Source: Nocardia mexicana NBRC 108244
Lineage (GTDB): Bacteria; Actinomycetota; Actinomycetes; Mycobacteriales; Mycobacteriaceae
Assembly (NCBI RefSeq): GCF_001613165.1
Contig: NZ_BDBV01000062.1
Location: 1-64,000, forward strand
Direction of reading: 5' to 3'
DNA: 64,000 bases
This document shows positions 15,868 through 24,814 of this stretch, piece after piece (within the stretch, counting starts at the first letter, position 1; the number at the start of each line of letters is the position of its first letter). Position numbers and translations under genes: made by a program. The notes beneath the pieces were generated by a model that was not told the origin of the DNA, made no database searches, and saw only the letters and a program-made list of their open reading frames with translations.

Positions 15868-17490
15868 TCAGTCCCCGTTCTCCTGATACCGGCGCAGGAC
15901 CGTCAACTGCTCGTGCTCCTGCTCGCGCTCGGTGACGCGCAGCTGTTCCATCTGGCCCGCCGGGTCCGGCCGGAGGAAGCTGCCGCTGCCGGGACGCCCG
16001 GACAGGCCCAGCTTGTTCATCTTCTTCGGTACCGGCGCGCCCTGGTACGGCAGCGGAATCGGGTGACCGTGCTCGTCCACCGGGCCCAGCGGCTGGTGGA
16101 TCTCGATGTACTCCCCGTGCGGCAGGCGCCGCACGATCCCGGTCTCGATGCCGTGTTCGAGCACCGCGCGGTCGCTGCGCTGCAGGGCGAGGCACAGCCG
16201 GTAGGCCAGCAGGTAGGCCAGCGGCGGCCCGAACAGCAGCGCGATCCGGAAGAACCAGGTCGTGGCGTTCAGCGAGATGTCGAACTGGAACGCGATGATG
16301 TCGTTGACGCAGGCCAGGGTGAGGATCACGTAGAACGCCAGCGACATGGCGCCGATCGCGGTGCGCACCGGCACGTCGCGCGGGCGCTGCAGCAGATTGT
16401 GGTGCGCGTAGTCCTTGGTGAGCCGCTTCTCGATCCACGGATAGGCCGTCATCAGTCCGAAGATCAGCGGCATCAGCAGCGCGATCGAGAGCGAACCCGG
16501 AATGGTGTGCCCGAAGATGTATCCCTCCCACGCCGGGAACAGGCGCAGGAAGCCGTCGGTCCACATCATGTAGAAGTCGGGCTGGGTGCCTGCCGAGACC
16601 TGGGAAGGGTTGTAGGGGCCCAGATTCCAGATCGGGTTGATCTGCAGGACGCCGCCCATGATCGCCACCACGCCCAGGGTGAACATGAAGAACGCACCCT
16701 GGTCGAGCGAGAAGACCGGCACGATCCGGGTGCCGACCACGTTCTTCTCGGTGCGCGCCGGGCCCGGATACTGCGTGTGCTTCTGGTACCAGACCAGCGC
16801 GATATGCGCCGCGATCAGCGCCAGCATGATGCCGGGCAGCAGCAGGACGTGCGCGATGAACAGGCGCGGGATGATGATGTCGCCGGGGAAGTCGCCGCCG
16901 AACATCAGCCAGTGCATCCAGGTGCCGATCACCGGCATGCCCATGGTGATGCCGGAGAACGCGGCCCGCAGGCCGGTGCCCGAGAGCAGGTCGTCGGGCA
17001 GCGAGTAGCCGAAGAAGCCCTCGAACATCGCCAGGATCAGCAGCAGCGAGCCGATCACCCAGTTGGCCTCGCGCGGGCGGCGGAAGGCGCCGGTGAAGAA
17101 GGTGCGGCACATGTGCACGATCATGGAGGCGGCGAAAAGCAGTGCGGCCCAATGGTGTACCTGCCGCACGAACAGTCCGCCGCGGACGTCGAAGGTGATC
17201 TGCAGCGCCGATTCGTAGGCGCGCGACATGCTCACCCCGCGCAGCGGCTGGAACTCGCCGTCGTAGACGACCTCGGTCATCGACGGGTCGAAGAACAGGC
17301 TCAGGTAGATGCCCGAGATCAGCAGGATGATGAAGCTGTACAGCGCGATCTCGCCGAGCAGGAACGACCAGTGGGTCGGGAAGACCTTGTTGATGGATCG
17401 CCTGACGAAATTGGCCGCCTGATATCGCTCATCGGCGGAATCGGCTTGCCCGGCAAGCCTGCGGCCGACGGCACCTTCTCGAACTGCCAT
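15868..17490 (-). CDS. qcrB: Cytochrome bc1 complex cytochrome b subunit (QcrB), stand-alone copy
   Basis: A 540-residue actinobacterial QcrB, the quinol-oxidising subunit of the bc1-aa3 supercomplex. ATG 17490 is preferred because GGTGGGG lies 8 nt upstream; GTG 17499 is in frame. Landmarks are NKVFPTHWSFLLGEIALYSF, VRQVHHWAALLFAASMIVH with haem-ligand histidines, FGYSLPDDLLSG, and PDFYMMWTDG where other phyla have the PEWY motif. The long C-terminal tail is typical of actinobacteria. In most relatives qcrB follows ctaE-qcrC-qcrA; none of these is beside it. It is therefore probably a second copy or a relocated gene. Confidence 0.92.
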   Translation of the reverse strand: MAVREGAVGRRLAGQADSADERYQAANFVRRSINKVFPTHWSFLLGEIALYSFIILLISGIYLSLFFDPSMTEVVYDGEFQPLRGVSMSRAYESALQITFDVRGGLFVRQVHHWAALLFAASMIVHMCRTFFTGAFRRPREANWVIGSLLLILAMFEGFFGYSLPDDLLSGTGLRAAFSGITMGMPVIGTWMHWLMFGGDFPGDIIIPRLFIAHVLLLPGIMLALIAAHIALVWYQKHTQYPGPARTEKNVVGTRIVPVFSLDQGAFFMFTLGVVAIMGGVLQINPIWNLGPYNPSQVSAGTQPDFYMMWTDGFLRLFPAWEGYIFGHTIPGSLSIALLMPLIFGLMTAYPWIEKRLTKDYAHHNLLQRPRDVPVRTAIGAMSLAFYVILTLACVNDIIAFQFDISLNATTWFFRIALLFGPPLAYLLAYRLCLALQRSDRAVLEHGIETGIVRRLPHGEYIEIHQPLGPVDEHGHPIPLPYQGAPVPKKMNKLGLSGRPGSGSFLRPDPAGQMEQLRVTEREQEHEQLTVLRRYQENGD

Positions 17491-17700
17491 GGCAGTCACC
17501 CCACCCGGGAGAGAACGGTTGATCTTCTACTACAGACGGTAGCACTTCGGGGCTGGGTGATCGATGGGTTTGGGCGATCCGGCCTGTGCGGTCATGCATT
17601 GGGCCGAGGGGGCGAAATTCGCCGCGTCGCCGCGATCTGTGTCCGATCAGGCCGGATCTCGATCCTGAGGCGGATTTCGGCGGATCGTATCGTCGACCGG

Positions 17701-19323
17701 GTGGAGACGCTGACCCCCCAGGACGCCACGCGGTACTGGCTGTCGCGCCGGACGTGCAACGACCTGTTCCTGCTGTACTGCTTCGACGACACCGGCCGTT
17801 CGACCGCGGAGCTCCGTGCGGCCGTCGCGGAACGGAGCGCGGGTATTCCGGACCTGTCGGTGCGGGTGCGGGAGCGGCGATTCGCCTATCCGGCGTGGGA
17901 GCCCTGCGGATTCACCGACGATCAGGTTCCCGAGCACGACCTCGCCGAACCCACCTGGTCGAATGTCATTGCCGCCCTGGGGGAATTGCTACCGCACGGC
18001 GTTCGGGCCGACCGGCACGCCTGGTGTCTGCACGTATTCCGCGCGGTCACCGGCACCCCCGGAGGAGATGCTCCGGCGCTGGTCGCGGTGCTGCAGATTT
18101 CACATGCGCTCGCCGACGGTCAGCGGGCCGCCGCCATCGCCCGTGCGCTGTTCACCGAGGGTCCGCGTGCGGGTGATCAGGAGCCCTCCCGGATGGATGA
18201 CAGGGACCGGCCGCCTATCGCCGCCGAAGGGGCAGTACTGCCCGGGCGTTCACCGTCATTCCGGCGTCCCCGGTTGTTGCGGCGTGCGATCGGTCCCCGG
18301 TTGTTCCGCCGCGCCATGGCTCTCCAGTCATTCCGTCGTGCCATGGCTCTCCAGTCGTTCCGGCGCGCTTTTGGCCGGAACCTACCGCGACCGAGTGGCG
18401 GATCCCAGCCGAAAGCGTGCCGGGATGACGGCGGCGTACCGCAAGTGCCCCGCAGGTTGGCCGACGAGGTGTCACGTGCGGAAGGCCTTGTAGCCGAGTT
18501 GGTTTCGCTGGCAACTTTCCCGGTGCAGCTGGCGCGGACCGTGGTTCGCGGGTTCGCGGCCGAGCGGGCACGTCGAGAACTCGGCGAGCGGACCGAGCGC
18601 GGGGAGGTGCCGCGGCCTGCGCCGAGTTTTCCTCCGACGCTGCTGAACCGGCCGCCCGTTCCGGAGTCGCACGCGGTGCGCATGCTGGTTCGTGATGATC
18701 TGCGAGTCCCGGGTTTCACTGTGACAGTGGTGGTTCTGACCGCCGTCGCCTCGGCACTGACGCGGTATCTCGCAGCGCGTGGTGAGCCGGAGGCCGACAT
18801 GGCGGCTCAGGTTTCGATGGCGCTTCCGGAGCGAAACAGCGGTCCGCGCAACAACTATCGAGATCTAGGGGTCGAGTTGCACGGTGCGGAAACGGATCTG
18901 CGTCGTCGCGCCGAGCGCATCGGCGCGGATCTCGATCTCCGCCGGGCCCGGGCTGGCCATCCACTGCTGCGGGCGCAGGATCGCGTGACCGCCGTACTTC
19001 CTGCCACGGTGCTGCGCCGCGATGTCGCCACCTATCCGATGGATCAGGTCCCCGATGCCCTCGGCGGCCACACGGTGGTGTCGAGCGTGAACCGCGGGCC
19101 CGCCGATCTGACCTTCGGCGGCGGCCGGGTCCGCTTCACCGCGGGCTTCCCGGCCCTCGGCGCCGTCATGCACCTGACCCACGGCGTGCACGGCCTCGGC
19201 GACACGGTGACGGTCTCGATCCACGCCGACCCGGCGGCGATCTCCGATATCGATACCTACGCCGACCTACTGGACACCGCGCTCACCGAGGTACTGGACG
19301 CAGTGAAACCGCTCGCCGAGTAG
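17701..19323 (+). CDS. Wax-ester-synthase/DGAT-like acyltransferase with inserted repeat
   Basis: A 540-residue protein of the WS/DGAT type, which transfers acyl groups to alcohols or diacylglycerol. I start at GTG 17701 (METLTPQDATRYWL), the usual opening. The active-site motif reads QISHALADGQR. The second His and the DG of HHxxxDG are kept, and the first His is Ser. The C-terminal half matches the DUF1298 region (SSVNRGPADLTFGG, MHLTHGVHGLGDTVTVS). Residues about 180-245 are arginine-rich (FRRAMALQS twice) and are encoded by an intergenic-type repeat inserted in frame. That segment probably forms a surface linker. Activity is uncertain given the Ser substitution. Confidence 0.78.
   Translation: METLTPQDATRYWLSRRTCNDLFLLYCFDDTGRSTAELRAAVAERSAGIPDLSVRVRERRFAYPAWEPCGFTDDQVPEHDLAEPTWSNVIAALGELLPHGVRADRHAWCLHVFRAVTGTPGGDAPALVAVLQISHALADGQRAAAIARALFTEGPRAGDQEPSRMDDRDRPPIAAEGAVLPGRSPSFRRPRLLRRAIGPRLFRRAMALQSFRRAMALQSFRRAFGRNLPRPSGGSQPKACRDDGGVPQVPRRLADEVSRAEGLVAELVSLATFPVQLARTVVRGFAAERARRELGERTERGEVPRPAPSFPPTLLNRPPVPESHAVRMLVRDDLRVPGFTVTVVVLTAVASALTRYLAARGEPEADMAAQVSMALPERNSGPRNNYRDLGVELHGAETDLRRRAERIGADLDLRRARAGHPLLRAQDRVTAVLPATVLRRDVATYPMDQVPDALGGHTVVSSVNRGPADLTFGGGRVRFTAGFPALGAVMHLTHGVHGLGDTVTVSIHADPAAISDIDTYADLLDTALTEVLDAVKPLAE
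18246..18430. repeat. Dispersed repeat cluster inserted in frame in the acyltransferase gene
   Basis: This block holds several diverged CATTCCGGCG-type units. It includes two 27-bp tandem copies (18304-18330 and 18331-18357, core GCCATGGCTCTCCAGTC). A palindromic TTCCGGCGCGC, TTTT, GGCCGGAA unit follows (18358-18380), and a reverse half near 18409-18430 reads GCCGAAAGCGTGCCGGGATG. The same elements occur between genes at 9927 and 11367. The length keeps the reading frame open. Confidence 0.75.
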
Positions 19324-19438
19324 GGGCGGGTCGATTCCGGCAGTTGGGCGCCACCGATGAATTCCGGCCGGTTCGCGAGTCCATATGTGCGAGGACGTGC
19401 CCTGCGCGTCCGGACTGTGCCGCCCCGAGGAGAACGAC

Positions 19439-19996
19439 GTGATCGACCTGAAACCGGCCTGCCATACCGTGATCGACCTGCTGGAGAGCGTCTCCGGTGA
19501 TCAGGTCGAGAACCCGACCCCGTGCGCCGAGTACTCCGTCGCCGACCTCATCCACCACTGTGCCGAGTTCTCACACGCATTCAGCGGAATTGCCCGCAGG
19601 CAACCGTCCGGGGAGCCCGTCGTGCGCACGGCCGATATCCACAGGGTCGCGGCCCTGGTGTGGGAGCTGGGGGAGGCGTGGGCCGATCCCGCCGCCTGGG
19701 AGGGCACCGGCGGTCCCGCCGATCCGCGGCTGCCGAACGAAACCTGGGGCAAGATCGCCCTCACGGAGCTGGTGGTACACGGCTGGGACCTCGCGGTCGC
19801 GCTCGACCGCACGTTCTGGATGCCGGAGGAAACCCTGCATTCCTGCCTCGACCACGTCACCGTCTTCATCCCCAACGCCCCGATCCCCGCCCTGTGGAGC
19901 CCTGCCGTCGAAACCCCCGGCGATGCCCCACTGATCGACCGCATCGTCGCCATCACCGGCCGCGACCCACACTGGAGCGCAATCCCCACCGCCTAG
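19439..19996 (+). CDS. TIGR03086-type DinB/mycothiol-dependent metal-binding protein
   Basis: A 185-residue protein of the mycothiol-dependent maleylpyruvate isomerase-like (DinB fold) group. GTG 19439 is chosen for GAGGAGA 5 nt upstream; ATG 19385 is in frame but lacks a site. Expected metal-binding features are visible: an early helix with NPTPCAEYSVADLIHHC and ELVVHGWDLAVAL. Members act on or carry mycothiol-linked substrates, and the true reaction is rarely known. It is probably cytoplasmic and monocistronic. Confidence 0.8.
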   Translation: MIDLKPACHTVIDLLESVSGDQVENPTPCAEYSVADLIHHCAEFSHAFSGIARRQPSGEPVVRTADIHRVAALVWELGEAWADPAAWEGTGGPADPRLPNETWGKIALTELVVHGWDLAVALDRTFWMPEETLHSCLDHVTVFIPNAPIPALWSPAVETPGDAPLIDRIVAITGRDPHWSAIPTA

Positions 19997-20100
19997 CTCC
20001 GCCGGGATGACGCAGGCCCGAAGTAACCCGAAGCGCGGGCGGCACCGCAGGACAGAGCCCGCTTTGTTCTCGACGGCCGGTGGCCGGTATGCTGCTCCGC

Positions 20101-20186
20101 GGAGGATTCGCCTAGTGGCCTATGGCGCTCGCCTGGAACGCGGGTTGGGTTAACAGCCCTCGCGGGTTCGAATCCCGCATCCTCCG
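20101..20186 (+). tRNA. tRNA-Ser (anticodon GGA)
   Basis: A full serine tRNA fold. The acceptor stem is GGAGGAT/ATCCTCC (20101-20107 with 20179-20185). The anticodon stem is CTCGC/GCGGG with loop CTGGAAC, giving anticodon GGA. There is a long class II variable arm and a T-arm GCGGG-TTCGAAT-CCCGC. The discriminator is G and CCA is not encoded. Confidence 0.95.
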
Positions 20187-20191
20187 CCGCG

Positions 20192-20235
20192 AACCCCGCC
20201 GTTGGGCTCCTGTCCGGGAGCCCAACGGCGGGGTT
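20192..20235 (+). terminator. Terminator after tRNA-Ser
   Basis: The arms AACCCCGCCGTTGGGCTCC (20192-20210) and its exact complement (20217-20235) form a 19-bp stem with a 6-nt loop, followed by TCT. It starts 5 nt after the tRNA. Confidence 0.85.
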
Positions 20236-20395
20236 TCTGATATCCACGGCGCGGCTCTCGTCTCGGAATCGCGGCCAGGTCTCTCGTGTCCACGGTCGCT
20301 GATTCGCCACGGCCGCAGCCGATTTACCGTCGTAGTACGCCAGCCGGTGTGCGGACCAACGCCCGCCCGTTCGCGCCGGGCGGGCTACTCGGCAC

Positions 20396-21475
20396 CTACT
20401 TGTGCAGGGCCGTGAGGGCCTTCTTGAGCTGGTCTTTGCAGGCCGTTCCCACGTCGTCCTTGTTGGTGGCGGTGGGGGTGTCGATGGAGAACTTCACCTT
20501 GGCCGAGAGGTTGGAGTCCAGGACCGCGCAGGTGTAGTCGAGGGTGACGAAGCTCGAATAGCTCTGCTCGTAGACGGCGTAGTACGCGTCCTGGCCGAGG
20601 CCGGTGATGATGCCGGAGGAGCGGCCGCTGCCCGTGGTCTGGGTGTCGTAGTCCTTCCAGTTGTTGAAGTCGGGCGTGCCGTACTCGGACTGGAAGTCGG
20701 CCTCGAAGTCCAGGTCGGAGCCGTCGTCGCCGTACTTCCCGGCCCCGGTGTAGGAGGCCCGGCACTCCAGCGAGCCGCCGCCGAGGGTGCTGTCGGGCTG
20801 GCGTTCGGTGTGCTCGGGGGTGCCGTCGGGAGTCGGCGCCCACTTGCGCAGCACGGCGGTGTCGACCAGCGCGCAGGCATCGGTGACGTTGGTCATCGAA
20901 TAGTTGCCGTCGACCTTGCTGTCCGTGCCGGTCAGGCCGCCGCCACCACCGTCGCCGCTGTCCCGGCTCGCCAGCGCCACGATGCCGACCACCGCGCCGA
21001 TGATCACCACGAGCCCGACGACGCCGCCGATGATCCACGGCGCCGCGCTGCCCTTCTTCGGCGGCGGATACGGCCGTCCCGGATACTGCTGCTGCCCGTA
21101 GGGCGCATTGCCGTACGGCGGCGGCGGATATCCACCCTGCGGCTGGGCCTGTTGCGGATACTGCGGTGCGCTCTGCTGGTATTGCGGCTGACTCTGCTGC
21201 GGGTACTGCGGCTGGCTCTGCTGCCCGTACTGCGGCTGGCTCGGCGGCGGTTGCGACGTGCCGAGATAGCTGTCGAACCCGGCGCCCAGCACGGTCGGAT
21301 CGGTGCCCGTCACCGGGCCCTGCCGCCCGCCGCCGAGCACGGTGGGTTCGGTGCCCGTGACCGGAGTCTCGGGGCTCGTATGCGCCGGCGGCGTGGACCA
21401 CCACTGCACGGTCTCGTTGGGTTGCCCGCCCTGGTCCGGCTGCTCCCGGTCGTGCGGTGGGTTGGTGCCTGTCAC
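20396..21475 (-). CDS. Membrane-anchored protein with Pro/Gln-rich tail and extracytoplasmic Cys domain
   Basis: A 359-residue protein I do not recognise by name. Residues 1-145 are cytoplasmic low complexity (QPQYGQQ, QYPQQ repeats, two copies of PVTGT(E/D)PTVLG). One membrane helix lies at about 150-175 (WIIGGVVGLVVIIGAVVGIVAL). The outer domain of about 170 residues begins DACALVDTAVLRKW. It holds four Cys, probably two disulfides, and loosely recalls DUF3558-type lipoprotein domains. The two PTVLG repeats contain threonines, so phosphorylation by a Ser/Thr kinase is conceivable. It reads toward the tRNA terminator. Confidence 0.8.
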   Translation of the reverse strand: MTGTNPPHDREQPDQGGQPNETVQWWSTPPAHTSPETPVTGTEPTVLGGGRQGPVTGTDPTVLGAGFDSYLGTSQPPPSQPQYGQQSQPQYPQQSQPQYQQSAPQYPQQAQPQGGYPPPPYGNAPYGQQQYPGRPYPPPKKGSAAPWIIGGVVGLVVIIGAVVGIVALASRDSGDGGGGGLTGTDSKVDGNYSMTNVTDACALVDTAVLRKWAPTPDGTPEHTERQPDSTLGGGSLECRASYTGAGKYGDDGSDLDFEADFQSEYGTPDFNNWKDYDTQTTGSGRSSGIITGLGQDAYYAVYEQSYSSFVTLDYTCAVLDSNLSAKVKFSIDTPTATNKDDVGTACKDQLKKALTALHK

Positions 21476-21636
21476 TGCTCAATTCCTCCGGTCGTGGCGC
21501 GGAAGCCCCCTCGAAATGTCGCACAGATCGTAGCTATTCGGGCGGTGAACGTCGCCAGTCAGTTGTGGGGGCACCTCGTCTGCGGTGGTCAGGTGGGGCT
21601 GCCGGGGGCCGATGCGGCAGATTCGGGTCCGGTCGC

Positions 21637-21642
21637 TACACT
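21637..21642 (+). promoter_or_regulatory. Likely -10 box of the SRP RNA gene
   Basis: TACACT lies about 8 nt before the predicted 5' end of the SRP RNA, matching the actinobacterial TANNNT consensus. A -35 box is not clear. Confidence 0.5.
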
Positions 21643-21644
21643 GG

Positions 21645-21740
21645 CCCATGGATCCCGCGCGGCGTGCATCCTGTGAACTCCCCCAGGGCCGGAAGGCAGC
21701 AAGGGTCAACGGGCTCTGCCGGGTGCGCGGGGTCCCCTTA
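21645..21740 (+). ncRNA. ffs: Small SRP RNA (4.5S-like)
   Basis: The conserved SRP Alu-less hairpin is present with the apical GGAAG tetraloop region and GGCAGC on one side (GGGCCGGAAGGCAGCAAGG) and the AACGGGCTCTGCC return strand. The outer stem pairs GGATCCCGCGC near 21650 with GCGCGGGGTCC near 21734. A T-rich tail (TTATTTTTC) follows as terminator. It lies directly upstream of aspC, as in Mycobacterium. The ends are accurate to about 5 nt. Confidence 0.93.
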
Positions 21741-21886
21741 TTTTTCGCCGCGGTGGGGACTACGGGCGAGATCCGAAACTGCCATGCAGTCCGGCTTGCC
21801 CGGAAGGTAACGTGGTCGGCTGGACCGGCGGCCATGAGCACCCGGTCCGCAAACCCTGTACCTCGCTGCTTGAAAGGCTGCTCAGG

Positions 21887-23173
21887 ATGCCCCGGCAAAC
21901 GCAGATCGGTTTGATGAGCCACGCGGAACTCGTGTCCGAACACGAGACGCAGACCGCGGATTACGGCAAGTTGAAGACCGAGAAGCTCACGCTGGATATC
22001 ACGCGGGGCAAGCCGTCCCCCGAACAGCTCGACCTGTCCACCGATCTGCTCACCCTCCCCGGCGCCGACGACTTCCGCGACGGTTCCGGCACCGACTGTC
22101 GCAATTACGGTGGGCTGCACGGACTTCCGGAGTTGCGGGCCATCTTCGGCGAACTGCTCGGCATCCCCGTCGAGAACCTGCTGGCGGGCAACAACGCCAG
22201 CCTGGAGCTGATGCACGACGTCATCGCCTTCGCGATGCTGCACGGCACCGCGGACTCGCCCCGCCGCTGGGCCGACGAGCCGATCAAGTTCCTGTGTCCG
22301 GCACCCGGTTACGACCGGCACTTCGCCATCACCGAATCGCTCGGCGTCGAGATGATTCCGATCGCGATGAACCACGACGGCCCGGACGTGCATGCGATCG
22401 CCGAACTGGTGGCCGCCGATCCGCAGATCAAGGGTCTGTGGGCCGTCCCCAACTACTCCAACCCGACCGGCGTCACCTTCTCCGAAGACGTTGCCCGCGA
22501 ACTGGTTTCGATGCCCGCCGCGGCCCCCGACTTCCGGCTGTTCTGGGACAACGCCTACGCCGTGCATCCGCTGACCGATACCGCGGCGCCGGTGCTGGAC
22601 GTGCTCGGCATGGCGGCCGCCGCCGGTAATCCCAACCGCCCCTTCGTATTCGCCTCGACCTCGAAGATCACGTTCGCGGGCTCGGGTGTCAGTTTCATCG
22701 GCGGATCCAAGGCCAACCTCGATTGGTACCTGAAGCACCTGTCGAAGAAGAGCATCGGCCCGGACAAGGTGAACCAGCTGCGGCACCTGCGATTCTTCGG
22801 AGACGCCGAGGGCGTGCGCACGCACATGCAGAAGCACCGCGCCCTCTTGGAGCCGAAATTCAAGCTGGTGCTGCGGATTCTGGAGGAGCGGCTCGGCGCC
22901 TCCAAGGTCGCCTCGTGGACCGAGCCCAAGGGCGGCTACTTCATCAGTCTGGACGTGCTGGAGGGCACCGCGGCCCGGGTCGTCGCGCTGGCCAAGGACG
23001 CCGGGATCGCGCTCACCCCTGCGGGTTCGGCCTTCCCGTACGGAAAGGACCCGGAGGACAAGAACATTCGCATCGCCCCCAGCTTCCCGTCGCTGGCAGA
23101 TCTCGACGCCGCGATGAACGGGCTGGCGACATGTGTGCTGCTGGCGGCCACGGAGAAGTGCCTGGGTAAGTAA
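21887..23173 (+). CDS. aspC: Aspartate aminotransferase, Rv3722c type
   Basis: A 428-residue PLP enzyme closely resembling Mycobacterium tuberculosis Rv3722c, the main aspartate aminotransferase of that species. Signatures are LDITRGKPSPEQLDLS, RNYGGLHGLPELR, LAGNNASLELMHD, ATP-independent PLP lysine in FASTSKITFAGSG (about K260), and WTEPKGGYFISLDV. The start is ATG 21887 (GAAAGG upstream) or ATG 21914, which matches the usual N-terminus better. It makes aspartate from oxaloacetate and glutamate, feeding nitrogen metabolism. The SRP RNA gene upstream is conserved context. Confidence 0.93.
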   Translation: MPRQTQIGLMSHAELVSEHETQTADYGKLKTEKLTLDITRGKPSPEQLDLSTDLLTLPGADDFRDGSGTDCRNYGGLHGLPELRAIFGELLGIPVENLLAGNNASLELMHDVIAFAMLHGTADSPRRWADEPIKFLCPAPGYDRHFAITESLGVEMIPIAMNHDGPDVHAIAELVAADPQIKGLWAVPNYSNPTGVTFSEDVARELVSMPAAAPDFRLFWDNAYAVHPLTDTAAPVLDVLGMAAAAGNPNRPFVFASTSKITFAGSGVSFIGGSKANLDWYLKHLSKKSIGPDKVNQLRHLRFFGDAEGVRTHMQKHRALLEPKFKLVLRILEERLGASKVASWTEPKGGYFISLDVLEGTAARVVALAKDAGIALTPAGSAFPYGKDPEDKNIRIAPSFPSLADLDAAMNGLATCVLLAATEKCLGK

Positions 23174-23179
23174 TAGCGC

Positions 23180-23215
23180 AGAGTCGCCGCCGTTGGAGAC
23201 AACGGCGGCGACTCT
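23180..23215. terminator. Hairpin between aspC and the methyltransferase gene
   Basis: AGAGTCGCCGCCGTTG (23180-23195), a GAGA loop and the exact complement (23200-23215), followed by GTTTA on the plus strand. It is shared by the two convergent genes. Confidence 0.85.
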
Positions 23216-23228
23216 GTTTATCGGGGAC

Positions 23229-24110
23229 CTACTCCGGCTTGTGGGCGAGCACCGCGAAGATCGTGACCGACAGGTGGATGTCTCCGGTGCGGGCGCCTGC
23301 CTCCAGATCGGCGAGCAACTGTTCCCGCTGCTGTTCCGTGATCGCCCCGCGCGCCACCGCCATCGCGGATACCCGCGCGACCAGCGCACCGGCGCCCATG
23401 CTGTGTTCCTGGACCAGAGCGTGCGAACCGAAATCGTCGATCACCAGACCGGCCTGGGTGAGCAGCCCGGGCAGTCGGCGGCCCGCGAACGGATCCGTGG
23501 TGCTGCTGATCAGGGTCTCGATCACCTGCTGCACCACGTGCCGGTCGCCCGGATGCACGATCGCCGTGCCCCAGTCGCTGTCCATCACCACGACCCGGCC
23601 GCCCGGCCGCAGCACGCGTGCGATCTCGCCGACGGCGCGCTGCGGCGCGGTCAGGTGCTGGAAGACCCGCTCGCACAGGGCGACGTCGAAGCTGTCGCTG
23701 CTCACCGGCAGGTTGTAGGCGTCGCCGGGCAGGAACCGGGCGGCGGATCCGGCCTGGCCCGCCCGGCGTTCGGCCGCGGTGAGCAGGTCCGGATCGGGCT
23801 CCACGCCGACCGCGGTTCCGTCCGGTCCGACCGCGTCGGCGAACGCCAGCACTTCGGAGCCGCTGCCGGATCCGATATCGACCGCGCTCTCGCCGGGCCG
23901 TACCGCCAGGGCCTCGTGGGCCCAGCGCCGCAGTCGCCGGATTCCGGGAAGTGCCGCCCGCAGATCGCGGACGTCGATGAGCTGGTCCTGACCGTCCCGG
24001 TCGAAACGGTCCGGACGCAGCCCGGAGGTGCTGTGTGAAGGCGCCATGTGTATTGCCGTTCTGTCTGTCGGCACCGTTGCCACTGTGGGTGTAGCCAGAG
24101 TGTCAGGCAT
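23229..24110 (-). CDS. Class I SAM-dependent methyltransferase
   Basis: A 293-residue methyltransferase. Motif I is AVDIGSGSGSEVLAFA (about residue 75). Motif II is an acidic GVEPDPDLLTAAERR. The motif at DVALCERVFQHLTAP and post-motif VLRPGGRVVVMDSDWGT are of the UbiE/COQ5 type. The N-terminal about 50 residues are polar and probably precede the fold, so a later start is possible. It sits divergent from the HhH-GPD gene. The substrate is unknown. Confidence 0.87.
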   Translation of the reverse strand: MPDTLATPTVATVPTDRTAIHMAPSHSTSGLRPDRFDRDGQDQLIDVRDLRAALPGIRRLRRWAHEALAVRPGESAVDIGSGSGSEVLAFADAVGPDGTAVGVEPDPDLLTAAERRAGQAGSAARFLPGDAYNLPVSSDSFDVALCERVFQHLTAPQRAVGEIARVLRPGGRVVVMDSDWGTAIVHPGDRHVVQQVIETLISSTTDPFAGRRLPGLLTQAGLVIDDFGSHALVQEHSMGAGALVARVSAMAVARGAITEQQREQLLADLEAGARTGDIHLSVTIFAVLAHKPE

Positions 24111-24227
24111 GTCGACACTCTATGCGCGGGGAAAAGCTACGGGCCGGTACGCATGTGAGATACGCCACTCGACCCCGGGTTGCCCGGCGCGTCGCCGGCC
24201 GCCGGAGCGAGATGGGATGATCGGTCC

Positions 24228-24806
24228 ATGGTGAGCCGAAAGCTGTGCCTCGCGCAGGACCCGGAGGCGGACAAGCTGCTGTCGACCGACAACTTCGCGC
24301 TGCTGACGGGGATGCTGCTGGATCAGCAGTTCCCGATGGAGCACGCGTTCCGCGGGCCGCAGAAGCTCGCCGACCGGATGGGCGGATTCGATATCCGCCG
24401 GATCGCCGAGGCGGACCCGGAGGAGTTCGAGGAGCTGGGCGCCACGCCGCCCGCCATCCACCGCTACGGGCGATCGATGGCGCGCCGCGTGCAGGACCTG
24501 GCCCGCTTCGTCGTCGAGAACTACGACGGCAAGGTCGAGAACCTGTGGACCGAGGGCGATCCGGACGGCAAAGAGGTGCTGAAACGCCTCAAGGCGCTGC
24601 CCGGCTTCGGCGACCAGAAGGCCCGGATCTTCCTGGCACTGCTGGGTAAACAGCGCGGCGTGCAGCTAGCGGGCTGGCGCGAGGCCGCCGGGGCATACGG
24701 CGACGAGGGCTCACACCGCTCGGTAGCCGACGTCACCGACGCCGAATCCCTCTCACAGGTAAGGGAATTCAAGAAGCAGGCGAAGGCGGCAGCGAAGAAG
24801 GGCTGA
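24228..24806 (+). CDS. HhH-GPD-type base excision repair protein
   Basis: A 192-residue small helix-hairpin-helix protein of the actinobacterial HhH-GPD group. It has LLTGMLLDQQFPMEHAFRGP early and LKALPGFGDQKARIFLALLG as the hairpin. The start is ATG 24228 with GGAGCGAGA upstream. Whether it retains glycosylase activity is unclear, because no FeS cysteines are present and the usual GPD aspartate region is not obvious. It converges with the end of the ssu operon. Confidence 0.85.
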   Translation: MVSRKLCLAQDPEADKLLSTDNFALLTGMLLDQQFPMEHAFRGPQKLADRMGGFDIRRIAEADPEEFEELGATPPAIHRYGRSMARRVQDLARFVVENYDGKVENLWTEGDPDGKEVLKRLKALPGFGDQKARIFLALLGKQRGVQLAGWREAAGAYGDEGSHRSVADVTDAESLSQVREFKKQAKAAAKKG

Positions 24807-24814
24807 GCGGGCCG

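Noticed and set aside
15913..17700. Plus-strand ORF running across qcrB into the acyltransferase
   Set aside because: The part before 17701 is antisense to qcrB and has no protein features; the acyltransferase starts at GTG 17701.
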